NCBI GenBank assembly: GCA_944324165.1
Contig: CALUVG010000004.1
Location: 32,561-96,560 of the forward strand
Reading direction: 5' to 3'
Length of the DNA: 64,000 nt
Source: Candidatus Gastranaerophilales bacterium
GTDB lineage: Bacteria; Cyanobacteriota; Vampirovibrionia; Gastranaerophilales; Gastranaerophilaceae
Shown: piece after piece, positions 36,076-45,262 of the stretch
How positions within the stretch are numbered: position 1 is the first letter of the stretch
How the letters are laid out: each line of letters starts with the position of its first letter
The notes under the pieces: generated by a model
Databases searched by the model: none
What the model was told of the DNA's origin: nothing
The model's input: only the letters and a program-made list of their open reading frames with translations
Translations under genes and position numbers: made by a program

Positions 36076-36287
36076 TTACATTTCTTTTTTATATCAATTT
36101 CATATCCCAGAAAGTCAAGAATTTCCTGTACAGTTTGGAATTTTACTGTTTTTGTTGTTAACATTCTCGATAGACTTGTAATATTAATATTTGAAAGCCC
36201 TTGAGCTTTCATCAGTCTTGTCATTTTTGACATAGACATTCCCTGTCTGAGCAGTAGTACTTGAATTTCTTCTTTTATATCAATCAT
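36072..36287 (-). CDS. small helix-turn-helix protein
   Basis: The 71-residue protein is mostly one helix-turn-helix domain of the XRE/Cro type: IQVLLLRQGMSMSKMTRLMK, then NINITSLSRMLTTKTVKFQT and VQEILDFLGYEI. Small regulators of this kind control single promoters or act as antitoxins; no toxin gene is next to it. It lies between the rng operon and the pilin gene, divergent from the latter, so it might regulate the pilin (inference). Its stop overlaps the end of the previous gene by 4 nt. Confidence 0.75.
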   Translation of the reverse strand: MIDIKEEIQVLLLRQGMSMSKMTRLMKAQGLSNINITSLSRMLTTKTVKFQTVQEILDFLGYEIDIKKKCN

Positions 36288-36400
36288 AAGTAAATAATAC
36301 TTTATTAGTTAATATGTTGACAAATAGGAAAACAATGTTATCATGCATAATAATGATATTATTATTTTTAGTTATAAACATTAAGCAAAAGGAGAATTTT

Positions 36401-37168
36401 ATGAAGAAGTATACAGGATTTACACTTGCAGAAACACTAATAGCTCTTGCTATCATAGGAGTTGTGGCTGCCTTAACAATACCTTCACTGGTAGAAAAAT
36501 ATCAGGAAAGAGCCCGGGTCACTGCATTGAAAAAATTCTATTCTGTTATAACTCAAGCTGTCCAAATGGCGGTCTTAGAACACGGAACACCTGATATGTG
36601 GGGATTAACAGACGATAGTTCTCCTATGGCTGTATATGTTTTACCATACTTGAAACATTCAAAACTTTGCGGAACAGATGAAAAGTCAAAATGCCACACG
36701 GCTCAAAAACTTTATCAACGTAATGGTAATTATTATGGTCCGGGTATATTTAATGGCTCTAAAAATAACGGACGAACGGGTCTACAATTGGCGGATGGTA
36801 TGGTTGTAGGAACATATACCCAATTTGTCAATACTGATACTCCTGATGGGGGAGAGATTTGCGCTAACAGTTTAGGTACAGGCAGTGCAACTAATATATG
36901 CGGTGAATATATGGTAGATGTAAATGGGTCAGCTTCACCAAATACGTATGGTAAGGATATTTTTATTTTCAATCTGGCAAAAGACGGAACTGTTATTCCT
37001 GTAGGAGCACGCAATTACACATCGTCAGCATATACTTTTGAAGGTGGTTGTTTACCCGAAACGGTTGCCGGTTTGGGGTGTGCTGCTTGGGTAATCGAAA
37101 ACGGTAATATGGATTACTGGCATTGTTCAGATCTTGCATGGGATGGCAAACATAAATGCTCGGATTAG
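36401..37168 (+). CDS. type IV pilin-like protein (prepilin N-terminal signal)
   Basis: The 255-residue protein has a classic class III signal: the leader MKKYTG, then FTLAETLIALAIIGVVAALT with Glu at mature position 5. A prepilin peptidase would cut after Gly6. The globular part contains several cysteines (KLCGTDEKSKCH, GEICANS, GGCLPETVAGLGCAAW, KHKCSD) that may form disulfides. It ends with the GNMDYWHCSDL segment. It is probably a minor pilin or pseudopilin of a type IV pilus or type II secretion system. AAAGGAG precedes ATG 36401; an upstream open extension to 36314 lacks support. Confidence 0.9.
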   Translation: MKKYTGFTLAETLIALAIIGVVAALTIPSLVEKYQERARVTALKKFYSVITQAVQMAVLEHGTPDMWGLTDDSSPMAVYVLPYLKHSKLCGTDEKSKCHTAQKLYQRNGNYYGPGIFNGSKNNGRTGLQLADGMVVGTYTQFVNTDTPDGGEICANSLGTGSATNICGEYMVDVNGSASPNTYGKDIFIFNLAKDGTVIPVGARNYTSSAYTFEGGCLPETVAGLGCAAWVIENGNMDYWHCSDLAWDGKHKCSD

Positions 37169-38109
37169 GTTGTGCAAGGAATTTTGTTTGCGGATGCCTG
37201 TTCCTCTTGTATAATTTGAATCATTTCATACAGCACATGATTGTAAGGGGTTGGAATATTATGTTTTTTACCCAGTCTGATAATTGTACCGGCAAACATA
37301 TCCACCTCAGTTTTACGTCCTGCTTCTATGTCTTGCAGCATTGATGTTTTGCCTTCCGGACACATCATTGCAAGAGAATCCAATCCGTCCTTTACCAGAT
37401 TTTGGGCATTATTAACATCTTCAGCTTTTGCAATATTCGCAACTTCCTGCATTATATGTGTTGCAAAATTTATATAATTTTTATTTGTCTGCATCTGCCC
37501 AAATGTCATATGCAGAATGCAGGATGGCTGATTTGTACTTACATTAAGCACAAATTTGCGCCACAAGGAATATTTTATATCATGAGGAATTTCATATCTG
37601 ATTTTTGCTTTATCTAAAAAGGCTTTTACAGCAAGAACTCTTTTATCAAGTCCGTTCGGTGAACCAAATACTAAAATATTAAAATCATCATGTGTTACAT
37701 ATCGTCCAGTTCTGACCGCGCTGTGCCCGATAAAATATGAGTATAAAACACTTTCTCGACCGTATGTTTGTGCAATAATTTCTTCACTGGTCACTCCGTT
37801 TAAAAGTGATAAAATTATCGTATCTTCTGTCACAAAATTGCGAATATTTTTTATGACTTCATTCAAACCGTCAAATTTAGTCGCAATAATTATCAAATCA
37901 GCTTTAAAGTTATTTTCGGTGGGCAGAACATAATTAAAATTTAATTCTCTGCCGTTAAAAATAATAGGATTTACTTTATATCGGTTAAGTCGTTCCTCAT
38001 CAACAAGAACACGTAAATTTTCCGGCGAATAACTCTGAATTTTGTCGGCATATATACTGCCTACAGCTCCTAGTCCACAAACAAGTACATTTCTAATTTC
38101 GTTTTCCAT
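37165..38109 (-). CDS. panE: 2-dehydropantoate 2-reductase (ketopantoate reductase) family
   Basis: This NADPH-dependent enzyme reduces ketopantoate to pantoate for coenzyme A synthesis. The 314-residue protein has the Rossmann start VLVCGLGAVGSIYADKI, LSLLNGVTSEE near 104, and the C-terminal helical domain with SLWRKFVLNVSTNQPS (catalytic Lys) and the TSMLQDIEAGRKTEVD motif. Key residues are present. Some members act on other 2-oxo acids. The gene seems leaderless: an extended -10 (TGC-TAAAAT) ends 7 bp before the ATG. Its stop overlaps the pilin gene by 4 nt. Confidence 0.9.
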   Translation of the reverse strand: MENEIRNVLVCGLGAVGSIYADKIQSYSPENLRVLVDEERLNRYKVNPIIFNGRELNFNYVLPTENNFKADLIIIATKFDGLNEVIKNIRNFVTEDTIILSLLNGVTSEEIIAQTYGRESVLYSYFIGHSAVRTGRYVTHDDFNILVFGSPNGLDKRVLAVKAFLDKAKIRYEIPHDIKYSLWRKFVLNVSTNQPSCILHMTFGQMQTNKNYINFATHIMQEVANIAKAEDVNNAQNLVKDGLDSLAMMCPEGKTSMLQDIEAGRKTEVDMFAGTIIRLGKKHNIPTPYNHVLYEMIQIIQEEQASANKIPCTT

Positions 38110-38116
38110 ATAATAA

Positions 38117-38125
38117 ATTTTAGCA
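38117..38125 (-). promoter_or_regulatory. extended -10 promoter of panE, leaderless-type
   Basis: TGC-TAAAAT on the minus strand, 7 nt, then the panE ATG. No ribosome site is present. Confidence 0.5.
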
Positions 38126-38269
38126 CAATTTTTTCTAAAAAATATTAGCCTTTATATTAATTTAATTTCTCATTTCTTAATAAAAATTAAAACTACAGAA
38201 AAAAATAAGCAATAATTTTTCGAAAAAATCCTTTATATAAAAGTAGTGTAAAATTGGTAGTGTGTTGTT

Positions 38270-39067
38270 ATGGCGTTAGATATAGTCAGACCGATTAGTG
38301 TAGGTAGTATTTATCCAAACATTCTTCTTACTCCGCAAAGACAAAGTTTACCTTTTCGCGGAGAAACTGCAGAAGATACATTTCAGTCTACCTCCTTAGA
38401 CCGCTATGTTTCAGAAAAGGCAATTCAAAAAATGATATCGCAAAATCCAAAAATTATATCAATACTAAATAATACTCCTGTAAATGTGAATATGACAGAA
38501 TTAAATTCTCTAATGCAGGGGCATGCTAAAGATACGCAAAATATTGCAAAAGGGATAATTAACAATCTTCCATTTTCCTTAAAATCTAAAGTAAATGAGA
38601 AATCAGTTACTGATGCCGCATATTTACATGATATAGGAAAAGCATTGATACCGGTTGAGATATTGAATAAACAAGATAAACTTACTCCTGCAGAAACTGA
38701 AGTAATGCATAAGCATTCCGAATTAGGTTATGAGCTTTTAAAAAATACTGATTTAAATCAACAAACGCTTGACTTAATAAGAAATCATCACCAGAATGCA
38801 AAAAAAAGCGGTTATCCGTTTGTCTCTAAAGATTTTAGAGCCGATTTAAACCTGCAAATCGTATCACTGGCAGATAAATTTTCAGCTCTTACAGAAAAAC
38901 GTGTTTATAAGGATGAACTTACCCCTCAGCAGGCACTAACAATTATTTATCAGGATGTTAAGGACGAAAAACTCAATCCGTTAGTTTATAATGCCCTTGT
39001 GAATTATGTAAATTCACCGTACTACAACGATACTGCATATAAGACAGCTGCTGCTAATATTAAATAA
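38270..39067 (+). CDS. HD-GYP-like domain protein with FRG tag
   Basis: The 265-residue protein has a phosphohydrolase HD domain: AYLHDIGKALIP near residues 120-131, MHKHSELGYELL near 145, and HHQNAKKSGYPF near 178-189. HD-GYP enzymes that cut cyclic-di-GMP have HHExxDGxGYP, so the Glu-to-Gln change and the shortened loop make activity uncertain. DKFSALTEKRVYKD matches the family's later DxxxALxxxRxYK motif. The N-terminus is disordered and contains LPFRGETAED (Phe29-Arg30-Gly31), like the tag in other genes here. The output is likely signalling-related. Confidence 0.78.
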   Translation: MALDIVRPISVGSIYPNILLTPQRQSLPFRGETAEDTFQSTSLDRYVSEKAIQKMISQNPKIISILNNTPVNVNMTELNSLMQGHAKDTQNIAKGIINNLPFSLKSKVNEKSVTDAAYLHDIGKALIPVEILNKQDKLTPAETEVMHKHSELGYELLKNTDLNQQTLDLIRNHHQNAKKSGYPFVSKDFRADLNLQIVSLADKFSALTEKRVYKDELTPQQALTIIYQDVKDEKLNPLVYNALVNYVNSPYYNDTAYKTAAANIK

Positions 39068-39078
39068 ATATTCATCTT

Positions 39079-41583
39079 TTATTTTATAGACATTGTGTCA
39101 GCTTTTTTTCTATAAAATTCAGTATTAATATTCAATTTGTTTCCTATGTCAAGCAGCATTAGAATAAATCTGCGTGTGTTTGTTCGTTTAGATGTAGTCA
39201 TGCCGCTGTTATCAAGTAATTCCCCTATTCTGTGATAAATTTTGTTGAAATAGGTATTTTGAGCTTCAGCAATATCAATTTGTAATTCCAATCTTTCAAT
39301 TTGGTCAAATAGTTCAAGAACAGCTTCTGCCTGACGAATTTCAAAGCTATGAACAAGCCTGTTAATTGTTTGATATAATTTCTTACCAAATATGTTGTTA
39401 GAAGGCGTTTTATCCATAATAACTTCCATTCTTTTTGCTTCAAAGTTTATATCAGCAGCTTGTTGGATTAAATCGTCGTCAACAAATCCGTTTGAGCCTG
39501 CAACCAAATCATTAAATTTACGACTCAATGCGTAACCCGCAGATATTTTGAATTCATCCGGCACTTTGAGCCCAAGAGTCTGTAAGTGATAGATGGAACT
39601 CTTTCCTGCATCGTACATGTCTTCGTAAATAGCCGCAAATTTGGCAAGTTTACCTTTGAGCATAACTTGTAAAATTTTACGTCTTTCTTCAATAAAGATA
39701 TCTTTTAAAGTGTAGTATTCTTTGCCAAAATATTCATCCAGCGCACGTACGGTTTCAGTAAGCGGACTGAGCATAAATGTTTTTATGAGATTCGTTTTTA
39801 ACTTGTTAAATTCAATTTCATCTGTATAAGGTTTAATTGTACAGTGGAAATCTCCGCCTGAATATTGCATAAGTGCAAATACAAAATTGTATTTAACAAG
39901 TGTAATTTTTGATTTAATTTCTATATGCCCTATGACAAAAGCTGAATTACCTTTTTGGACTTTTTTGTATGCATGTTTGTTGATTATATAGCAATAAACA
40001 TCTTCTTCATCTTCAAAGTCATGGAATAAAGAAGAAATAGCCCATAAACTTGCAATTTGTTTGGCATTTACAACGGATGGTCTTACATATTTTTCAAAGA
40101 TATCGCGTCCGTTGCCGTTTTCAGGTATATTACTTTGAGCCTGAGAAAGTATTTCTAAAAATCTTGACTCAAAATCTTTATTTGAAAATCTGGCAGCCAG
40201 TTGCAGTGCCCTTGCCGCATATTTCATAATTTGTACGGTTTCAATGCCTGATATTTCAGAGAAGAACCATCCGCAGCTTGTGTACATAAGTAATGCCTGA
40301 CGCTGAATTTCAAGCAATTCCATTGCTCTAACTTTTTCTTCATCTGTTAAATTAGGTTGAAAATTGTTATTTTGGAATTTTATTATATTAGATTCTTTAC
40401 GATCAAGAATTACGTCAATGTATTTATTTCTAACATCCCATGGATTTTCAAGGAAATATTTAGGACCTTCTTCGTCAAATATTTTAGCAAATTCATCGCG
40501 CAAGTAATCAAGAGCTTCTCTTAATGGCTTTCTCCATTTCTGGTTCCAGCCCGGATGCCCTCCTGTTGAACAACCGCAATCTTCTTTCCACCGTCCTACT
40601 CCGTGAAAACAACTCCAGGATGATGCTTGTTTTATATCCGCTTCATAATCACTGCGGTATTTTTCTAAATATTCTCCATAGTTTGTTATTGTAAACCCTT
40701 CATCTTTTGCTTTTATTTTTAAAACATAAGAAAGAGCCATATCTCCGAATTTAGTATGGTGACCGTAACTTTCTCCATCTGTAGCTATATTTACTAGCTG
40801 TGGATAATCTCTACAGTCAGAGATACCTTCTTTAAGGCGTTTACTGAATTTATTACCGTCCTTTAAAAGTTCGTCAAATGCTACAGAACGTGAAATTGCG
40901 CCATCATAGAAAAATAAATCAATAAATTTATCGGGCGCGGATTTTATATAATATCTGTAAGAGCGTGCCGGATCAATATTTCCCCAGCTTACATCCGTCC
41001 AGTTATTATCTCCTTCTTTTCTGATTCTAAGTGCTTGATAAGGGGAGAGAACAGTAAATTTTATACCATGCTCCACAAGAACTCTTAAAGTATCATCATC
41101 GACGGCTGTTTCAGCAAGCCATATACCTTCCGGTTTGCGTCCGAAACGGTGTTCAAAATCACGTATTCCCCATATAACCTGAGTTTGTTTATCGTGTTCG
41201 TTGGCAAGCGGCATAATGATATGGTTATATACCTGAGCAAGAGCATTTCCATGTCCGTTATGTTCGGTGATACTTTCAATATCTGCTTTAATAATTCTTT
41301 CATAAGTCAGCGGAGCATAAACTTCTAACCATGAGAGCAATGTAGGTCCGAAGTTAAAACTCATTAATGAATAATTATTTACAACATCCAGAATTCTATT
41401 TCTGCTGTCAACAATTTTTGATACGGAATTAGGATTATAACATTCTTTTGTTATTCTCTCATTCCAGTCGTGAAAAGGCAGTGCACTGTCCTGTAATTCT
41501 ATGGCTTCAAGCCATGGATTTTCACGCGGCGGCTGGTAAAAGTGACCATGTATGGTTAGAAATGCTTTTGGTTGTTGTTCCAT
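39079..41583 (-). CDS. glycoside hydrolase family 57 with DUF3536
   Basis: The 834-residue protein acts on alpha-glucans (amylase or branching type). The N-terminal GH57 domain has HGHFYQPPRENPWLE near residues 13-27, EGIWLAETAVDDDTL (probable nucleophile Glu, near 153), and ATDGESYGHHTKFGDM near 268 (probable acid Asp). The region after about residue 330 belongs to DUF3536, with CSTGGHPGWNQKWR near 342. No signal peptide is seen, so it is cytoplasmic, in line with glycogen-type storage. Exact activity is not set. CGGAG precedes the ATG. Confidence 0.9.
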   Translation of the reverse strand: MEQQPKAFLTIHGHFYQPPRENPWLEAIELQDSALPFHDWNERITKECYNPNSVSKIVDSRNRILDVVNNYSLMSFNFGPTLLSWLEVYAPLTYERIIKADIESITEHNGHGNALAQVYNHIIMPLANEHDKQTQVIWGIRDFEHRFGRKPEGIWLAETAVDDDTLRVLVEHGIKFTVLSPYQALRIRKEGDNNWTDVSWGNIDPARSYRYYIKSAPDKFIDLFFYDGAISRSVAFDELLKDGNKFSKRLKEGISDCRDYPQLVNIATDGESYGHHTKFGDMALSYVLKIKAKDEGFTITNYGEYLEKYRSDYEADIKQASSWSCFHGVGRWKEDCGCSTGGHPGWNQKWRKPLREALDYLRDEFAKIFDEEGPKYFLENPWDVRNKYIDVILDRKESNIIKFQNNNFQPNLTDEEKVRAMELLEIQRQALLMYTSCGWFFSEISGIETVQIMKYAARALQLAARFSNKDFESRFLEILSQAQSNIPENGNGRDIFEKYVRPSVVNAKQIASLWAISSLFHDFEDEEDVYCYIINKHAYKKVQKGNSAFVIGHIEIKSKITLVKYNFVFALMQYSGGDFHCTIKPYTDEIEFNKLKTNLIKTFMLSPLTETVRALDEYFGKEYYTLKDIFIEERRKILQVMLKGKLAKFAAIYEDMYDAGKSSIYHLQTLGLKVPDEFKISAGYALSRKFNDLVAGSNGFVDDDLIQQAADINFEAKRMEVIMDKTPSNNIFGKKLYQTINRLVHSFEIRQAEAVLELFDQIERLELQIDIAEAQNTYFNKIYHRIGELLDNSGMTTSKRTNTRRFILMLLDIGNKLNINTEFYRKKADTMSIK

Positions 41584-41609
41584 ATCTTAACTCCGTATTT
41601 TTGTATTAA

Positions 41610-42110
41610 TTATTTACTTTCTTTTTCGTTTTTAGGTTTGGTTGTTAACACAACAAATTTGTCGACATCCATCCATATATCCCCCAGAGCTTTAGAAAAT
41701 ACTTTACCGCTGAATTCAATTTCATCGCCGGAATTTAAATCAATATGTTTTTCAGCTTCTGAGCGTTTTAAAAATATTTTCATTTCAGAAAGCGGAATAT
41801 TGTGATCAGGCACATCCGGTCTCTGTATTAGAAATGATATGTAATCCTCAGAACTTCTCATTGCCGGAGTATAGTCTAAACCTAAAGTTGAAAATTTATC
41901 AAATTTTGCCCGGATTTTAACATTTTTATTAAGATAGAAAGAAGGTCTGGCAATCATATCCAGCGGATTTGCAGCCATGTATGAAACATGTGCTGTTTGT
42001 ATCGGATTTTCAAGATTTAATGACGGTTGTGTTGTTGTAGCCGCATCAACATTAAAGCCGATACCTAAAGCTAATGCCAGAATTATAATAAAGCTCTTAA
42101 ATTTATTCAT
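41610..42110 (-). CDS. exported OB-fold-like protein of unknown function
   Basis: The 166-residue protein has a signal peptide (FIIILALALGIGFNVDA, cut likely at VDA-ATT). The mature part is beta-rich: FYLNKNVKIRAKFDKFSTLG, SFLIQRP, MKIFLKRSEAEKH, DEIEFSGKVFSKALGDIW, VDKFVVLTTKP. This pattern resembles small OB-fold exported domains. Role unknown. The ATG at 42110 has GAAGGGGA upstream; an earlier in-frame ATG at 42146 would bury the signal peptide and is rejected. Located between GH57 and the universal stress gene, 26 nt upstream of GH57 on the same strand. Confidence 0.78.
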   Translation of the reverse strand: MNKFKSFIIILALALGIGFNVDAATTTQPSLNLENPIQTAHVSYMAANPLDMIARPSFYLNKNVKIRAKFDKFSTLGLDYTPAMRSSEDYISFLIQRPDVPDHNIPLSEMKIFLKRSEAEKHIDLNSGDEIEFSGKVFSKALGDIWMDVDKFVVLTTKPKNEKESK

Positions 42111-42231
42111 AATTTCCCCTTCTTCAAAATAAGTAATTATTAACAATAATATAATAGCACATAAAATATTTTTGTGTAACTGTCCATGTAAATTATTTTA
42201 TATATTCATGGGGATATTTATCTCAATATTA

Positions 42232-43089
42232 TTATTTTTTTACAATCATCACATCGGCTGTTGTATTTTCAAGAACACGCCGGCTGACAGAGCCGGTTAA
42301 AAATGCGTCAAGTTTCTTTTTACTTTTAGTGCCTGTAATTATCAGATCTATGGATTTTGCTTTAGCATAATTCAATATTTCCTGTGCAGGTATTCCGATT
42401 AGTATTGCACTTTCTATTATCTGAATTTTTTTCTCTGATAAAAAGCTGCGTATTCTCCCTAATTTTCTTGCCGCATACTGTTCCTGATTTTTTTGGATCT
42501 GTATCAACCAGTTAGAATCTATGTTTCCTTCTAAAAATAAGAGATTTGGATCTTCATTGACCATGCATACATAAATTTCTTTTTCTTCAAGATTTAGTCG
42601 TAGTAGCTGTTCTTCAATGGCATCTATTGCATCTTGAAATCCATCAATTGTGATTAATAGTTTTTTTCCTGAATTGGCTCGCTTTGATACATAAGAAGAC
42701 ACTATATTATTATCAATAACATCACGTGAAACCGAGCCTAACCATTTCTGTATGCCCTTTTTGCCGTGCGAGCCCATAACAACGATATCATAATTATCGT
42801 TTTTAATTTGTTCAATTATTGTTTCTACAGCCCCGCCGCAATGCTTTATTCGTTCTCCTGGGGTAAGACCGTAAGTTTTTATCTCATTTTCCGCGTAATT
42901 TAAGATATTATCGGCTATATTGGCACAAGATGTTGCAAATCCGCTGCTTTCTATACTTACTTCTTCAGGTAAAAAGCTCCAATCAATTATACATATACTG
43001 TCAACAATAGCATTGTCAACCCAGTTTGAAAAATTTTTTAGTGCATTAAAGCTTATTTTTGATCCGTCCGTGCAAAATAAAATTTTCAT
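42232..43089 (-). CDS. tandem universal stress protein (UspA family)
   Basis: The 285-residue protein has two Usp domains. The first (1-140) ends with MGSHGKKGIQKWLGSVSRDV and the second (145-285) with GTKSKKKLDAFLTGSVSRRV. Both keep the GxxG(x)9G(S/T) ATP-binding motif. Such proteins bind ATP and support survival under starvation or stress. AGGAG precedes the ATG. It stands alone on the minus strand and diverges from the short sigma factor gene at 43217. Confidence 0.92.
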   Translation of the reverse strand: MKILFCTDGSKISFNALKNFSNWVDNAIVDSICIIDWSFLPEEVSIESSGFATSCANIADNILNYAENEIKTYGLTPGERIKHCGGAVETIIEQIKNDNYDIVVMGSHGKKGIQKWLGSVSRDVIDNNIVSSYVSKRANSGKKLLITIDGFQDAIDAIEEQLLRLNLEEKEIYVCMVNEDPNLLFLEGNIDSNWLIQIQKNQEQYAARKLGRIRSFLSEKKIQIIESAILIGIPAQEILNYAKAKSIDLIITGTKSKKKLDAFLTGSVSRRVLENTTADVMIVKK

Positions 43090-43216
43090 AATTTCTCCTT
43101 TTTGTAAATATTAATAAAATATGTTAAGGAAAATTACATTGTCTGGTATTCTATATTTTTTTCTGCTATTATTCAATTAGGAATAATATTTTTTTTTAAG
43201 GATTGATTAATTTATT

Positions 43217-43822
43217 ATGCCGGCACAACAAAGGGTTAACCTCAAAGATTACAAAGATTTAATAGAAACAATTGCAAAAGTTGAATATCAGAAATTTTCA
43301 ACTTCGCATCTTATTGATTTACCGGAACTTATCAATATAGGAAATCATACTCTTTATATTCTGTTTAAAAATAAATCACCGGAACAGTTTAATAATACAT
43401 ATCTTTCAACTGCAATAAAATGGGCAATTAGAAATGAAGTCCGCAGACGTTATAAATGGTATTCTCTTAAAAACAGACGTCAAGAAATGGCAGAAGAGAG
43501 CACTGAAGTCCGTGTGGAAATGTATAAGACAATACTTTCTATTGATGAGATGCAGGAAGCCGAAATCCCTACCCAAATAAAGGCAGAAGATGCAACCCCT
43601 GAGGAAAATATAGAATTGGCAGAGCTAAAAGCTGAAATTCTTGAATCAATGAAAAAACTGCCGCCGCGTGAAAAGGAATTGATTGAGTACAAGTTTTTCA
43701 AAGAGAAAAAACTGCGTGAAATATCAGAAGAGTTTAATATATCACAATCTCGTATTTCACGTATAATTCAATCCGGATTAGATAAAATTAAAAAAGATTT
43801 AAAACGACAAGGGATCCTATAA
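43217..43822 (+). CDS. short sigma-70 family sigma factor
   Basis: The 201-residue protein has region 2 (LPELINIGNHTLYILFKNKS, then STAIKWAIRNEVRRRYKW, near residues 33-80) and region 4 (LPPREKELIEYKFFKEKKLR, then ISEEFNISQSRISRIIQSGL). Regions 1 and 3 are missing or reduced. It therefore fits a specialised (stress or developmental) sigma factor rather than RpoD. No anti-sigma gene is adjacent. It overlaps gcvPB by 1 nt, so the two are coupled, an unusual pairing. A weak AAGGA lies 15 nt before the ATG. Confidence 0.85.
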   Translation: MPAQQRVNLKDYKDLIETIAKVEYQKFSTSHLIDLPELINIGNHTLYILFKNKSPEQFNNTYLSTAIKWAIRNEVRRRYKWYSLKNRRQEMAEESTEVRVEMYKTILSIDEMQEAEIPTQIKAEDATPEENIELAELKAEILESMKKLPPREKELIEYKFFKEKKLREISEEFNISQSRISRIIQSGLDKIKKDLKRQGIL

Positions 43823-45249
43823 TGAAAACTATATTTGAAAAGAGCAAAGGTGTAGATGGTATATCTCTATGCGACAGCGTTGATGAAATAACTTTTATGC
43901 AAGACTCTTTTTTGCGTTCAAATAAGCCGGACTTGCCGCAATTGAGCGAGCTTGAGGTCTTAAGACATTATAAAGAACTTTCTGATATGAATTTCTGCAT
44001 TGAAAAAGGCTTTTACCCTCTTGGATCCTGCACGATGAAATATAACCCGAAAGTGAATGAATTGCTTGCCTCTTTAGATGGATTTGCAAACCTTCACCCT
44101 TGTATGTCTGATGAAGATGTTCAAGGAGCATTGGAGCTTATGTATAACCTTCAGGAAGAGCTGAAAAAAATTACAGGTATGGATGCTATAACCCTTCAGC
44201 CTGCTGCCGGGGCGCATGGCGAACTTACCGGCATGATGATTATAAAAAAATATTTTGAACTAAAGGGTGAAAAACGTAAAAAAGTTATCATTCCTGATTC
44301 TGCTCATGGTACAAATCCTGCAAGCGCACATTTATGCGGATTTGATGTTATTCCGGTGGCATCAAATGATAAAGGACAGGTTGATATTGATGCCTTAAAA
44401 CTTATTCTGGATAAAGATGTAGCCGCAATAATGATGACTAACCCTAATACTCTTGGAATATTTGAAGAAAATGTTCTTGAAATTTCAAAACTTATGCATG
44501 AAAATGGGTCTTTGTTATATTATGACGGAGCAAATTTTAATGCAATTATGGGATATACAAATCCTGAACTCATGGGATTTGATGTTGTGCATTTAAATCT
44601 GCATAAAACATTTGCAACCCCCCATGGCGGCGGGGGACCAGGAGCCGGACCGGTTGCTGTTACCGAGCAATTAAGAGAATTTCTTCCTGCTCCTTATATT
44701 GATTTTGACGGAGAAAAATATTACAGAAATTATAATATCAAACATTCAATCGGGCAGGTTAAAGCATTTTTCGGTAATTTCGGAGTGCTGGTAAGAGCTT
44801 ACGCGTACATTCTAATGATGGGAAATAATTTGAAAAAAGCAAGTGAAAATGCTGTTTTGAACGCAAATTATTTGAAAGAGAAGTTGAAACATGCGTATTT
44901 GCTCCCGTATGATGAACCATGTATGCATGAATTTGTCCTGTCGGGTGATTGGCAGAAGGAAAACGGCGTTTCAACGTTAAATATAGCTAAAAGTTTAATG
45001 GATGAAAATACACATCCACCAACAGTCTATTTCCCTTTGATTGTTCATGAAGCCATGATGATAGAACCTACAGAATCTGAAACAAAAGAAAGGCTTGATG
45101 ATTTTGTTAAGGTTATGCTAAAAATTGCAGATGAGGTAAAGCTTGATCCTGAAAAATTTATTCATGCTCCTCACACAACTCCGGTAAAACGTATTGATGA
45201 AACGCTTGCAGCACGCAAACCGGATCTAAAATTCAAGTTAGAAAAATAG
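43822..45249 (+). CDS. gcvPB: glycine dehydrogenase (decarboxylating) subunit 2
   Basis: This is the PLP-binding half of the P-protein of the glycine cleavage system. The 475-residue length is typical. The PLP lysine lies in HLNLHKTFATPHGGGGPGAG near residues 253-272. LGSCTMKYNPK and LQPAAGAHGELTG are also typical. Subunit 1 (GcvPA), GcvT and GcvH are not in this window, and the gene upstream is instead a sigma factor sharing one base with it. GcvPB needs GcvPA to work, so the partner must lie elsewhere. Confidence 0.95.
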   Translation: MKTIFEKSKGVDGISLCDSVDEITFMQDSFLRSNKPDLPQLSELEVLRHYKELSDMNFCIEKGFYPLGSCTMKYNPKVNELLASLDGFANLHPCMSDEDVQGALELMYNLQEELKKITGMDAITLQPAAGAHGELTGMMIIKKYFELKGEKRKKVIIPDSAHGTNPASAHLCGFDVIPVASNDKGQVDIDALKLILDKDVAAIMMTNPNTLGIFEENVLEISKLMHENGSLLYYDGANFNAIMGYTNPELMGFDVVHLNLHKTFATPHGGGGPGAGPVAVTEQLREFLPAPYIDFDGEKYYRNYNIKHSIGQVKAFFGNFGVLVRAYAYILMMGNNLKKASENAVLNANYLKEKLKHAYLLPYDEPCMHEFVLSGDWQKENGVSTLNIAKSLMDENTHPPTVYFPLIVHEAMMIEPTESETKERLDDFVKVMLKIADEVKLDPEKFIHAPHTTPVKRIDETLAARKPDLKFKLEK

Positions 45250-45262
45250 AAAGATAAAAATT

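Noticed and set aside
36072..36287. Antitoxin of a type II system
   Set aside because: The helix-turn-helix protein has no small toxin gene next to it.
36314..36400. Longer pilin start
   Set aside because: The ribosome site and the short basic leader MKKYTG support ATG 36401.
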